7,272 bases of DNA from Candidatus Omnitrophota bacterium (GCA_023229385.1 JALNZI010000072.1:1-7272); one strand, 5' to 3'. Shown: positions 1 to 5,572, counted from the first letter of the stretch. A program made the numbers and translations. The notes: generated by a model not told the origin, from the sequence alone.

Positions 1-357
1 GCAGTAAGGAGCTGTATTCATGAGCTTAAGGATAATCATATGGTTGCTTTAGTCGGCGACCGGGATTTTACCGGTAAAGGTATCGTTGTAGACCTTTTTA
101 ACAAGCCGATGCATTTTCCTGAAGGACCGGCAGCTTTATCCCTAATGACCGGGGCAAGTATTATTCCCGGTTTCATGGTCAGGAATCCGGATGACAGTTT
201 TACCTTAAGGATAGAGAAGCCGGTTGAGTTTAATCCCAGCGGGGATAAACTCAAGGATTTAGCCGGTTTGATCAAGGTTTACAAGAATATATTTGAGGAC
301 TATATACGTAAATATCCCGACCAGTGGTATGTCTTCCGCAGGTTTTGGGTTGAATAA
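1..357 (+). CDS. LpxL/HtrB-type lipid A acyltransferase, 3' part
   Basis: This is the C-terminal 118 codons of a lysophospholipid/lipid A acyltransferase (LpxL/HtrB/MsbB family). The frame is open from the first base, so the start and the HxxxxD catalytic motif lie outside the window. What is visible fits the family's second half: GDRDFTGKG, then FPEGPAALSLMTGASIIPGF (the stretch seen as G-x-x-x-L-A-x-x-T-G-A-x-x-x-P in relatives), and the closing YPDQWYVFRRFW, which resembles the usual PEQWxWxHRRW end. Such enzymes add a secondary acyl chain to a lipid A precursor on the inner face of the inner membrane, which argues for an outer-membrane-bearing cell. The stop codon is 2 nt before the glycosyltransferase start, so the two are probably cotranscribed. 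The family is confident. The exact acceptor is unknown, and another glycolipid acceptor is possible given the adjacent glycosyltransferase. Confidence 0.85.
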   Translation, partial: AVRSCIHELKDNHMVALVGDRDFTGKGIVVDLFNKPMHFPEGPAALSLMTGASIIPGFMVRNPDDSFTLRIEKPVEFNPSGDKLKDLAGLIKVYKNIFEDYIRKYPDQWYVFRRFWVE

Positions 358-359
358 TT

Positions 360-1037
360 ATGCGTACTTGTGTGATCATCCCAACTTATAATGAATCCAA
401 GGCAATCGCCGGCCTGATCAATAAGATACATGAATTAAGTTTGAAAGTGATTGTAATTGATGACGGATCAAAGGATGATACCGCCCGGATTGCCGGGGAA
501 TCCGGTGCTGAGGTTTTTCGTAATCATACAAATACCGGAAAAGGCGCGTCTTTGATTAAAGGGTATACGCTGGCGCTGGCGGAGGGTTTTGATGCGGTAC
601 TGAGTATGGATGGGGACGGCCAGCATTCAACCGGTGATATTAAAACCTTTATCCAAAAGGCGGAATCTTCGGATTGTGGGATTGTTACCGGTAACCGGAT
701 GGCCTTGACCAGAGGGATGCCGCTGATACGTATTATCACCAACCGTTTTATGTCGTGGATAATTTCAGTAGCTGCTAAACAGCGTATACCTGATACTCAA
801 TGCGGGTTCCGCCTGATAAAAAAAGAAGTGCTGCAGAAAATTGATTTATGCACATCTAAATATGAAACTGAATCTGAAATTTTAATTAAAGCTGCACGTT
901 CAGGGTTTAAGATTGAGTCTATTCCGGTTGAGACTATTTATTCCGGACAGAAGAGTCAGATTAACCCTTTTATTGATACCTTGAGATTTATCCGTTTTAT
1001 GATCCGGGAATTTATCAGGAATTTTAAACATGCTTGA
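360..1037 (+). CDS. Family 2 glycosyltransferase, DPM1/DPG-synthase-like
   Basis: A 225-residue GT-A fold glycosyltransferase of family 2. The N-terminus begins directly with the nucleotide-sugar fold (IIPTYNE, residues 6-12), which supports this ATG. The IDDGSKDDT motif is at 33-41, NTGKGASL at 58-65 and the metal/nucleotide-binding DGDGQH at 84-89. GNR at 111-113 and DTQCGFRL at 145-152 are typical of the dolichyl/polyprenyl-phosphate mannose or glucose synthase-like subgroup. Only the catalytic domain is present and there is no clear C-terminal membrane pair, although residues 205-222 are amphipathic and basic (RFIRFMIREFIRNFK) and may contact the membrane. It probably moves a sugar from a nucleotide donor to a lipid-phosphate or another lipid carrier at the inner membrane. 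It follows the acyltransferase by 2 nt and overlaps the next gene by 8 nt. The Shine-Dalgarno site is weak, which suggests translational coupling. The sugar and acceptor cannot be read from the sequence. Confidence 0.88.
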   Translation: MRTCVIIPTYNESKAIAGLINKIHELSLKVIVIDDGSKDDTARIAGESGAEVFRNHTNTGKGASLIKGYTLALAEGFDAVLSMDGDGQHSTGDIKTFIQKAESSDCGIVTGNRMALTRGMPLIRIITNRFMSWIISVAAKQRIPDTQCGFRLIKKEVLQKIDLCTSKYETESEILIKAARSGFKIESIPVETIYSGQKSQINPFIDTLRFIRFMIREFIRNFKHA

Positions 1038-1527
1038 TGCCATTTTAAACTATTTAAAAGATTTACCCAAAGATTACGTGGTTATGATTGTGGGGGCTTT
1101 GCCGGTTTCAGAGTTAAGAGGGGCAATACCTCTGGCATTGTCATTTGGGATGAGCCTATCAAAGGCCTTTTGGCTTTCTGTATTAGGTAATTGTATTATT
1201 GTGGCTCCGGCGCTTTTTCTCTTTAAGCCGGTTACCGGGTTTTTACGGAAGTTTAAGATCTGGTCGCGATTTTTTGATTGGGTCTTTGAGCGTACCAGAA
1301 AGAATTCGGATGCCATCCAGAAATACGAGGCTTTAGGGCTGGCTATTTTTGTGGCTATACCGCTTCCCATGACCGGAGCCTGGAGCGGAGTGATCGCGGC
1401 GTCTTTATTTAAAATACGTTTTCGTTATGCGTTTATTTCCATAGTTGCCGGCGTTCTTTGTTCCGGGTTAATTGTTACGGCTTTGTGCGCTTTTGGTTTA
1501 TTGAGCTGGAAGGCGATGGTAAGATGA
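1030..1527 (+). CDS. Small-multidrug-export-type membrane protein (COG2426-like)
   Basis: A 165-residue integral membrane protein. The sequence PVSELRGAIPLAL (about residues 25-37) is the hallmark of the family called putative small multi-drug export protein (Pfam Sm_multidrug_ex, COG2426). About four hydrophobic stretches are visible: roughly 16-37, 43-70, 102-127 and 133-160. A basic loop lies between the second and third (FRKxKIWSRFFDWVFERTRK region). IPLPMTGAWSG at 110-120 is a second conserved patch, with a re-entrant look that recalls DedA-like proteins. The family name comes from weak early inference and the transported substrate is not established, so drug export should not be assumed. 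The start overlaps the end of the glycosyltransferase gene (ATGCTTGA), with AGGA at 1017-1020 as a ribosome binding site 9 nt upstream. The stop overlaps the next start as ATGA. Confidence 0.8.
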   Translation: MLDAILNYLKDLPKDYVVMIVGALPVSELRGAIPLALSFGMSLSKAFWLSVLGNCIIVAPALFLFKPVTGFLRKFKIWSRFFDWVFERTRKNSDAIQKYEALGLAIFVAIPLPMTGAWSGVIAASLFKIRFRYAFISIVAGVLCSGLIVTALCAFGLLSWKAMVR

Positions 1528-2027
1528 TTCAAGTATATACGGGAAACGGCAAAGGCAAGACTACCGCGGCAATCGGTCTGGCTTTAAGGGCTGCCGGCGC
1601 GGGATTAGATGTTTATATCGCACAGTTTATTAAAGGCCGCTATTGCAGTGAGCATAAAGCCTTGAAGAAGATAAAGAATATAAAGATAGAACAGTTCGGC
1701 AGGGATTGTTTTATTAGAGGTAAACCTCAACAGACTGATAAAGAATTAATCCGCAAGGGTTGGGAGAAGGTAAAGAAAGTTATAAATGGCGGGAAATGCC
1801 ACTTGATTATTTTAGATGAAATTAATGTTGTTTTAAAACTTAAACTCTTGTCTGTTAGGGATGTTCTTTTCTTGATTAAACGCACTCCTGATTGCATTGA
1901 ATTGGTTTTTACCGGCCGCGACGCACCCACGCAACTTATTAAACATGCGGATTTGGTTAGCCGGATAAATGAAGTTAAGCATTATTATGGGCGTGGATTT
2001 AAAGCAAGAAAAGGCATTGAGTTTTAA
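1524..2027 (+). CDS. cobO: ATP:corrinoid adenosyltransferase (CobO/BtuR/CobA type)
   Basis: A 167-residue cytoplasmic enzyme that transfers the 5'-deoxyadenosyl group of ATP to cob(I)alamin or cob(I)inamide, giving the coenzyme form. The P-loop is GNGKGKTT at residues 7-14, right after the start, as usual for this family. ILDEIN (96-101), ELVFTGRDAP (126-135), ADLVSRINEVKHYY (142-155) and the terminal ARKGIEF are all family signatures, and the corrinoid and ATP site elements look intact. The ATG at 1524 was chosen because it overlaps the preceding stop as ATGA, has GGAAGG at 1508-1513, and puts the P-loop at its normal place. An upstream TTG at 1458 would add 22 residues that look like out-of-frame membrane-protein sequence. 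The protein lacks the longer N-terminus of Salmonella CobA. The gene lies outside the riboswitch-led operon that follows, and no convincing terminator separates them. Confidence 0.93.
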   Translation: MIQVYTGNGKGKTTAAIGLALRAAGAGLDVYIAQFIKGRYCSEHKALKKIKNIKIEQFGRDCFIRGKPQQTDKELIRKGWEKVKKVINGGKCHLIILDEINVVLKLKLLSVRDVLFLIKRTPDCIELVFTGRDAPTQLIKHADLVSRINEVKHYYGRGFKARKGIEF

Positions 2028-2040
2028 TGAGGAAATATCC

Positions 2041-2057
2041 TGTCCGCTAAGCGGTCA
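2041..2057 (+). repeat. Palindromic repeat, TGTCCGCT-A-AGCGGTCA
   Basis: A 17-bp inverted repeat 14 nt after the adenosyltransferase stop codon. The arms TGTCCGCT and AGCGGTCA pair except for one T/T position, around a single central A. It is not followed by a T-run, so it does not look like an intrinsic terminator. It shares the TCCGCT/AGCGG core with the hairpin at 2170-2184 inside the riboswitch, so the two are likely members of one short repeat family. Confidence 0.6.
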
Positions 2058-2094
2058 AGGATTAATTCGTAAGTGATGTGGTCATTAAATTTTA

Positions 2095-2122
2095 TTGACA
2101 AATCGTTATCAGGTGTTAAAGT
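2095..2122 (+). promoter_or_regulatory. Sigma70-like promoter for the B12 operon
   Basis: A perfect -35 hexamer TTGACA (2095-2100) is followed after 16 nt by TAAAGT (2117-2122), which matches four of six positions of TATAAT. Transcription would start near 2129, about 20 nt before the first strand of the riboswitch P1 stem. That is where a leader promoter is expected. The placement is an inference from consensus only. Confidence 0.65.
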
Positions 2123-2169
2123 AGAGAGGAAAATTTAGTAAAGCAAATTATAGGTTAAGGGAAATCCGT

Positions 2170-2184
2170 TCCGCTACCAGCGGA
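2170..2184 (+). repeat. Palindromic repeat inside riboswitch P4, TCCGCT-ACC-AGCGGA
   Basis: A perfect 6-bp stem with a 3-nt ACC loop, in line with the TGTCCGCT/AGCGGTCA palindrome 113 nt upstream. The 3' arm continues as AGCGGACA, the complement of the TGTCCGCT arm of that other copy, which supports common origin. It lies where the P4 loop of the aptamer normally begins, so it appears to be an insertion and not part of the standard fold. Confidence 0.6.
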
Positions 2185-2186
2185 CA

Positions 2187-2211
2187 CCGACGCAATACCA
2201 ATTAGCGTCGG
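2187..2211 (+). other. Second extra hairpin within riboswitch P4
   Basis: CCGACGC (2187-2193) pairs with GCGTCGG (2205-2211). After a bulged A2204, AAT/ATT continues the stem to a 4-nt ACCA loop. Together with the hairpin at 2170-2184 it forms the extra segment in the P4 region. Its loop, like that of its neighbour, exposes ACC. It could be a second repeat element or a compensating stem that keeps the P4 arm compact. The sequence alone cannot tell which. Confidence 0.55.
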
Positions 2212-2356
2212 GTGACATTCGGATGCGGTCCCGCCGCTGTAAAAGTTGACGAAAGCTGTAAAAGCCACTGTGCTGATGAAAGTCAGGATGGGAAGGCGCA
2301 GCAAGTAGGATGAGACTTAAGCCAGAAGACCTGCCTATAGAATAATGAGTGCCTCG

Positions 2357-2395
2357 TGGATCGGGTCAAGAAAATATTTTTTGGGAAGCCCGATT
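2357..2395 (+). promoter_or_regulatory. Antiterminator hairpin of the riboswitch
   Basis: ATCGGGT (2360-2366) can pair with GCCCGAT (2388-2394), with one G-U pair. The stem is extended inward by CAA/TTG and the AAAA/TTTT-rich stretch 2367-2383. This stem uses the 5' arm of the terminator, so the two structures exclude each other. The same CGGG bases (2362-2365) are the ones complementary to riboswitch loop L5. Ligand binding that locks the kissing contact would therefore remove the antiterminator and favour termination. This is inferred from complementarity. Confidence 0.7.
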
Positions 2396-2433
2396 TAAGT
2401 ACTGAAAGTACTAGGTCGGGCATTTTTATTTTA
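2388..2433 (+). terminator. Riboswitch-controlled intrinsic terminator
   Basis: GCCCGA (2388-2393) pairs with TCGGGC (2416-2421), and an inner perfect stem AGTACT (2398-2403)/AGTACT (2407-2412) closes on a GAA loop. The T-rich run ATTTTTATTTTA (2422-2433) follows directly. It ends one base before the btuF start codon, so it can only act as an attenuator of that operon and not as the end of the upstream genes. Confidence 0.88.
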
Positions 2434-2434
2434 T

Positions 2435-3268
2435 ATGAAGAAAGTAATCTTTATAAGTGTATTTGTTTTTTTATTCCTTGGTTATGTCGCAGCAGCAGAA
2501 CCGCGTTATATCAGTCTTGCGCCGTCAACCACTGAAATACTTTTTGCCTTGGGTTTAGATAACGAGATTGTGGGTGTGAGTACTTACTGTAATTATCCGG
2601 AGCAAGCCGAGAATAAAACTAAGATAGGGAATTTTAGCAGCCCGAGTATAGAGAGAATAATTTCTTTGAAACCCGATTATATTTTTTGTACCGGGCTTGA
2701 GCAAGCTCCGGTTATTGCGCAGTTAAGGCAGCTTAGTTTGAATGTTTATGTTGCTGATCCGGTAAGTATCGAAGAACTGTTTAAAACTATTGGAGAAATA
2801 GGAAAAATCACCCATAAGGCCAAGGAAGCTTCGTTGTTGATTGAAAAAATGAAGAATGAAATTGAGGAAGTGGTTTCTAGGGTAAAACTTATTCCTCAAC
2901 AAGAGAGGGTTAAGGTTTTTGTTGAGATCTGGCATGAGCCTCTAATGACTGCGGCCAAAGGTTCTTTTGTGGATGAATTAATTACTTTGGCAGGGGGAAT
3001 TAATATCGCGCACGACCTTACCCGGCCTTATTGTAACTTCAGCGCGGAAAAAGTAATCAACCTTAACCCGCAATGCATTGTCCTGGCGTATATGGATAAG
3101 GAGGCACCTTTAAAATTAATCCAGCAGCGTTTTGGCTGGGATAAAATAGATGCAGTAAGGAACAGGCGGGTTTTTAATGATATTGATCCGGATACTTTAC
3201 TTAGGCCCGGCCCGAGGATAACCAAGGGGCTGGTAGAGATCTACAAAAGATTATATCCTGGGAGATAA
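2435..3268 (+). CDS. btuF: Periplasmic vitamin B12-binding protein of ABC importer
   Basis: A 277-residue substrate-binding protein of the helical-backbone type (Peripla_BP_2, BtuF-like). It captures corrinoids in the periplasm and delivers them to the BtuCD complex. Residues 1-21 form a signal peptide: MKK, a hydrophobic core, then VAAAE, with probable cleavage near residue 21. There is no lipobox cysteine, so the product should be soluble. SLAPSTTEILFALG (27-40), VGVSTYCNYP (46-55) and GNFSSPSIERIISLKPD (65-81) mark the N-lobe. Glu73 in SIERI matches the glutamate that docks onto BtuC in E. coli BtuF. The C-lobe has WHEPLMTAAKGSFVDEL (166-182), AGGINIA and LRPGPR (256-261). No Shine-Dalgarno sequence precedes the ATG, because the terminator T-run occupies that place. 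It is the first gene under the riboswitch and ends 1 nt before btuC. Confidence 0.93.
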   Translation: MKKVIFISVFVFLFLGYVAAAEPRYISLAPSTTEILFALGLDNEIVGVSTYCNYPEQAENKTKIGNFSSPSIERIISLKPDYIFCTGLEQAPVIAQLRQLSLNVYVADPVSIEELFKTIGEIGKITHKAKEASLLIEKMKNEIEEVVSRVKLIPQQERVKVFVEIWHEPLMTAAKGSFVDELITLAGGINIAHDLTRPYCNFSAEKVINLNPQCIVLAYMDKEAPLKLIQQRFGWDKIDAVRNRRVFNDIDPDTLLRPGPRITKGLVEIYKRLYPGR

Positions 3269-3269
3269 T

Positions 3270-4226
3270 ATGCGTTTAAAAAGGAACCTTTTGATCTTAT
3301 TTTTGCTGCTTTGTGTTGCCGTAATTTTCGGCCTGCTAAAAGGCGCGGTGAATATCTCGGTAACCAGTCTTTTGTTTAAAGATAACCAGGCAATTTTTAA
3401 TTTACGCCTGTTGCGGATTGTTGCCGGAATCCTTGTGGGCAGTGGATTGGCAGTTTCGGGAATAGCGCTTCAAGCAATATTGAGGAATTCATTGGCTGAG
3501 CCGTATTTATTGGGGACTTCCAGCGGTGCGGGTTTAGCCGCGGTAAGCGCGGCGATATTAGGTGTTTCAAGAATTTATATGCCGCTGGCGGCATTCTTGG
3601 GCGCAGCAATCAGCATCATCATAGTTTATAACTTAGCCCGGGAAAAAGGGGTGATTGCGGATAAATCGTTAATTCTCTCAGGGGTAATCATTTCAGTCGC
3701 TTTTTCTTCGCTGATAGTATTTTTGGTATCCTTATTCGGAAATGAGGCGATGCATGAAATGAACTGGTGGCTATGGGGAAACTTGCAGGTTTACGACTAC
3801 AAGCTTTTACTTTTGGTTGCCTTTCCCGTTATCCTGGGGATATGCGTGATTTATCTGTTTGCTCAGGACCTTAATGCAATTAGCATCGGAGAAGAAGAAG
3901 CTGTTCACCTAGGTATAGATACGCAGAATTTGAAGAAAATCCTTATCCTGGTTACCGCTTTAATAACCGCCAGCCTTATTTGTATTTGCGGGATAATTGG
4001 GTTTGTTGGTTTGATTGTGCCGCATATGATGCGTTTAATTGTCGGTCCAAATCATAAAATTCTTATTCCTACTACCTGTTTGGCTGCTTCAGTGTTTATA
4101 ATCTTCTGTGATCTTTTGTCGCGTACCCTTTTTTCGCCCGTTGAAATTCCGATTGGGGTAATTACTGCGATAATCGGGGCTCCGGTATTTATTATCCTTT
4201 TGAAAAAAGGAAAGAGAATCTTATGA
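3270..4226 (+). CDS. btuC: Vitamin B12 ABC transporter permease (FecCD family)
   Basis: A 318-residue polytopic inner-membrane permease of the FecCD/BtuC family. It works as a homodimer and forms the translocation path for corrinoids. The first helix starts near residue 5. GLAVSGIALQAILRNSLAEP (59-78), followed by YLLGTSSGAG, is the most conserved family block. GFVGLIVPHMMRLIVGPNH (244-262) contains the loop that couples to the ATPase, and PVEIPIGVITAIIGAPVFII (290-309) is the standard C-terminal helix. About ten hydrophobic segments are expected, in line with BtuC. GGGAG (3260-3264) lies 5 nt before the ATG and within the end of btuF, and the ATG is 1 nt past the btuF stop. The stop overlaps the btuD start as ATGA. 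The family also handles iron-siderophores and heme, but the riboswitch and the cob genes make cobalamin the best call. Confidence 0.93.
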   Translation: MRLKRNLLILFLLLCVAVIFGLLKGAVNISVTSLLFKDNQAIFNLRLLRIVAGILVGSGLAVSGIALQAILRNSLAEPYLLGTSSGAGLAAVSAAILGVSRIYMPLAAFLGAAISIIIVYNLAREKGVIADKSLILSGVIISVAFSSLIVFLVSLFGNEAMHEMNWWLWGNLQVYDYKLLLLVAFPVILGICVIYLFAQDLNAISIGEEEAVHLGIDTQNLKKILILVTALITASLICICGIIGFVGLIVPHMMRLIVGPNHKILIPTTCLAASVFIIFCDLLSRTLFSPVEIPIGVITAIIGAPVFIILLKKGKRIL

Positions 4227-5011
4227 GTGTTTTGTTAAAGATAAAAAATTTAAGCGGCGGATATTATAAAGAAGATGTTATCAGAGAACTGTCTCTGGAT
4301 GTAAATCAGGGGGATTTTTTGGGGATCATCGGGCCTAATGGCTCAGGAAAGACTACACTTTTACGTCTGATAACCCGAGTGCTCCCTATAAGAAAGGGAG
4401 GAGTATTCTATAAGGATAAGAATATTGCGCAAATGAATCTAAAGGAATTTTGCCGCAAGGTAGCTTTTGTTTCTCAGGATATCTCCACCAGTTTTTCTTT
4501 TACGGTTATGGAGCTGGTTTTAATGGGCAGGATCCCGCATTTAAAGCGGCTGCAGTATGAGACTAGAAAAGATATTGAGATTGCAAATGAAAAGCTTGGT
4601 TTAACGGATACCTTAAGCTTAAAAGATAAACGTATTGATGAATTAAGCGCAGGTGAGCGTCAGAGGGTAGTGATTGCCCGGGCTTTAGCGCAAGAGCCTG
4701 AACTTTTATTCCTGGATGAGCCGACTTCGCATCTGGACATCGGGCATCAGGTGCAGACCTTGGATTTATTGAAAAAACTTAATCGGAAGAATAATCTTAC
4801 GATTGTAATGATTCTGCATGATTTGAACTTAGCCAGTGGGTATTCCAATCGCATTGCCCTTCTGGATAAAGGTATTATTTTTAAAGAAGGTAGTCCGGAA
4901 GAAGTTTTAACTTATAAAAATATTGAAACGGTTTATAAGACTCTTGTTTTGGTAAATGATAATTCGGTTACAGGTAAACCTAACGTAGTCTTAGTTCCGG
5001 GGGAGAGGTAA
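4223..5011 (+). CDS. btuD: Vitamin B12 ABC transporter ATP-binding protein
   Basis: A 262-residue ATPase of the FecE/BtuD type (COG1120-like), which drives the BtuC permease from the cytoplasmic face. All nucleotide-binding elements are intact: Walker A GPNGSGKTT at 37-45, Q-loop Gln85 in VSQD, the signature LSAGE at 141-145 followed by RQRV, Walker B LLFLDE at 161-166 with the D-loop SHLD at 169-172, and the switch His199 in LHD. The segment FSFTVMELVLMGRIPH (91-106) is typical of importers of metal chelates and corrinoids. The C-terminal part after residue 215 is the usual short tail of this subfamily (EVLT..NIETVY). The start overlaps the btuC stop (ATGA), so translational coupling is likely. 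The stop is directly followed by the cobU ATG. Confidence 0.94.
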   Translation: MSVLLKIKNLSGGYYKEDVIRELSLDVNQGDFLGIIGPNGSGKTTLLRLITRVLPIRKGGVFYKDKNIAQMNLKEFCRKVAFVSQDISTSFSFTVMELVLMGRIPHLKRLQYETRKDIEIANEKLGLTDTLSLKDKRIDELSAGERQRVVIARALAQEPELLFLDEPTSHLDIGHQVQTLDLLKKLNRKNNLTIVMILHDLNLASGYSNRIALLDKGIIFKEGSPEEVLTYKNIETVYKTLVLVNDNSVTGKPNVVLVPGER

Positions 5012-5572
5012 ATGATGAATAAGATAACTTTAATCCTTGGTGGGGCGCGCAGCGGTAAGAGCAGCTATGCTCTTCGCCTGGCTAAAAAATATAAAAAAGT
5101 CGCTTTTATCGCCACCTGTCTTGGTTTAGATAAAGAGATGCAGGAGCGGATCAGGCTGCATAAAGAATCCAGGCCAAAATACTGGGAAACATTTGAGGAG
5201 CCTAAAGAGTTGGCAGGATTAATCAGTAAACTGAACAATGGTTTTGATTGTATTCTTATTGATTGCCTGACTCTTTTGGTTTCAAACCTCATTCTTTCCG
5301 GGAATAGCCAACAGCAGATTTTTAAAAAGATTGAAGATTTGTTGTTTATTTTAAGCAAAAAGAAGGCGAGAGTAATTTTGGTTTCTAATGAAGTAGGTTT
5401 GGGGTTGGTTCCTATAAATAAGCTGGGCAGGGATTTTCGTGATGTTGCAGGTAGAGTAAACCAAATAGTCGCAAAAAATGCTGATGAGGTATTTTTTGTT
5501 GTTGCCGGTATGTCGCTCAAGATAAAAGCCTGCCTGTCGGCAGGCAGGGAGAAGAATAAGTGGATAAGATAA
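5012..5572 (+). CDS. cobU: Adenosylcobinamide kinase / AdoCbi-phosphate guanylyltransferase
   Basis: A 186-residue bifunctional enzyme that phosphorylates adenosylcobinamide and then adds GMP, giving AdoCbi-GDP for CobS. The P-loop is GGARSGKS at 10-17. RIRLHKESRPKYWETFEEP (46-64) holds His50 in the motif that carries the guanylylated histidine of Salmonella CobU. LIDCLTLLVSN (82-92), VSNEVGLGLVP (124-134) and FRDVAGRVNQ (142-151) complete the family pattern. Relatives end at about VVAGMSLKIK (163-172). Here 14 further residues (ACLSAGREKNKWIR) follow, encoded by a palindromic repeat and by bases of cobT read in another frame. The tail therefore looks acquired and not functional. Two ATGs in tandem (5012 and 5015) both fit the purine-rich GGGGGAGAGG (4999-5008); I give the first. 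The stop falls 13 nt inside cobT. Confidence 0.93.
   Translation: MMNKITLILGGARSGKSSYALRLAKKYKKVAFIATCLGLDKEMQERIRLHKESRPKYWETFEEPKELAGLISKLNNGFDCILIDCLTLLVSNLILSGNSQQQIFKKIEDLLFILSKKKARVILVSNEVGLGLVPINKLGRDFRDVAGRVNQIVAKNADEVFFVVAGMSLKIKACLSAGREKNKWIR
5529..5548 (+). repeat. 20-bp palindromic repeat at the cobU/cobT junction
   Basis: CCTGCCTG (5529-5536) and CAGGCAGG (5541-5548) are perfect inverted arms around TCGG. A shifted pairing, GCCTGCC/GGCAGGC, is also possible. Read in the cobU frame it encodes CLSAGR. On the other strand it reads as PACRQAG. Removing exactly these 20 bases brings a TAA (5557-5559) into the cobU frame directly before the cobT GTG and joins AAAAG to GAG, giving the ribosome binding site AAGGAG. 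That argues for a recent insertion of a small dispersed element. A G-rich 3' arm remains next to the cobT start. Confidence 0.8.
5547..5551 (+). promoter_or_regulatory. cobT ribosome binding site partly made of repeat
   Basis: GGGAG lies 8 nt before the GTG start of cobT. Its first two G bases belong to the 3' arm of the 5529-5548 palindrome. The arm can pair with the 5' arm in the mRNA, so a hairpin may border or partly hide this site. Ribosomes finishing cobU would open it. Confidence 0.6.

Larger units (their letters stand above)
2148..2340 (+). promoter_or_regulatory. Cobalamin riboswitch aptamer
   Basis: An adenosylcobalamin-sensing RNA in the leader of btuFCD-cobUTS. Recognisable conserved parts are AAGGGAAATCCG (2157-2168), GGTGACATTCGGAT (2211-2224), GCGGTCCCGCCGCTGTAA (2225-2242), GCCACTG (2264-2270), GGGAAGGC (2290-2297) and the B12 box GCCAGAAGACCTGCC (2321-2335). 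Pairings that I can build are P1 2149-2154 with 2334-2339 (TATAGG/CCTATA), P2 2155-2159 with 2316-2320 (TTAAG/CTTAA), P4 2164-2168 with 2220-2224 (ATCCG/CGGAT), and P5 2225-2228 with 2234-2237 (GCGG/CCGC) with loop TCCCG. L5 bases CCCG (2230-2233) can kiss CGGG at 2362-2365 downstream of P1, the expected L5-L13 contact. The oddity is about 43 extra bases between the 5' strand of P4 and its conserved loop. The transport and salvage genes behind it confirm the ligand. Confidence 0.93.

Noticed and set aside
1458..1523. Upstream TTG start adding 22 residues to the adenosyltransferase
   Set aside because: The added residues are the membrane-protein coding sequence read in another frame. The ATG at 1524 has an ATGA overlap, a ribosome binding site and the normal P-loop position.
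2030..2057. Possible terminator after the adenosyltransferase gene
   Set aside because: AGGA/TCCT and the adjacent palindrome can form hairpins, but no T-run follows either one, so there is no good support for intrinsic termination.
2041..2184. CRISPR array suggested by the repeated palindromes
   Set aside because: There are only two short copies, with no regular spacer length and no cas genes.
2345..2398. 17-codon open frame starting at ATG 2345 in the leader
   Set aside because: It lies entirely within the P13/antiterminator and terminator 5' arm, has no ribosome binding site, and its sequence is explained by RNA structure.
5065..5520. Minus-strand open frame of 151 codons opposite cobU
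   Set aside because: It mirrors a strongly conserved coding region and has no recognisable domain or start context. It is a shadow of cobU.
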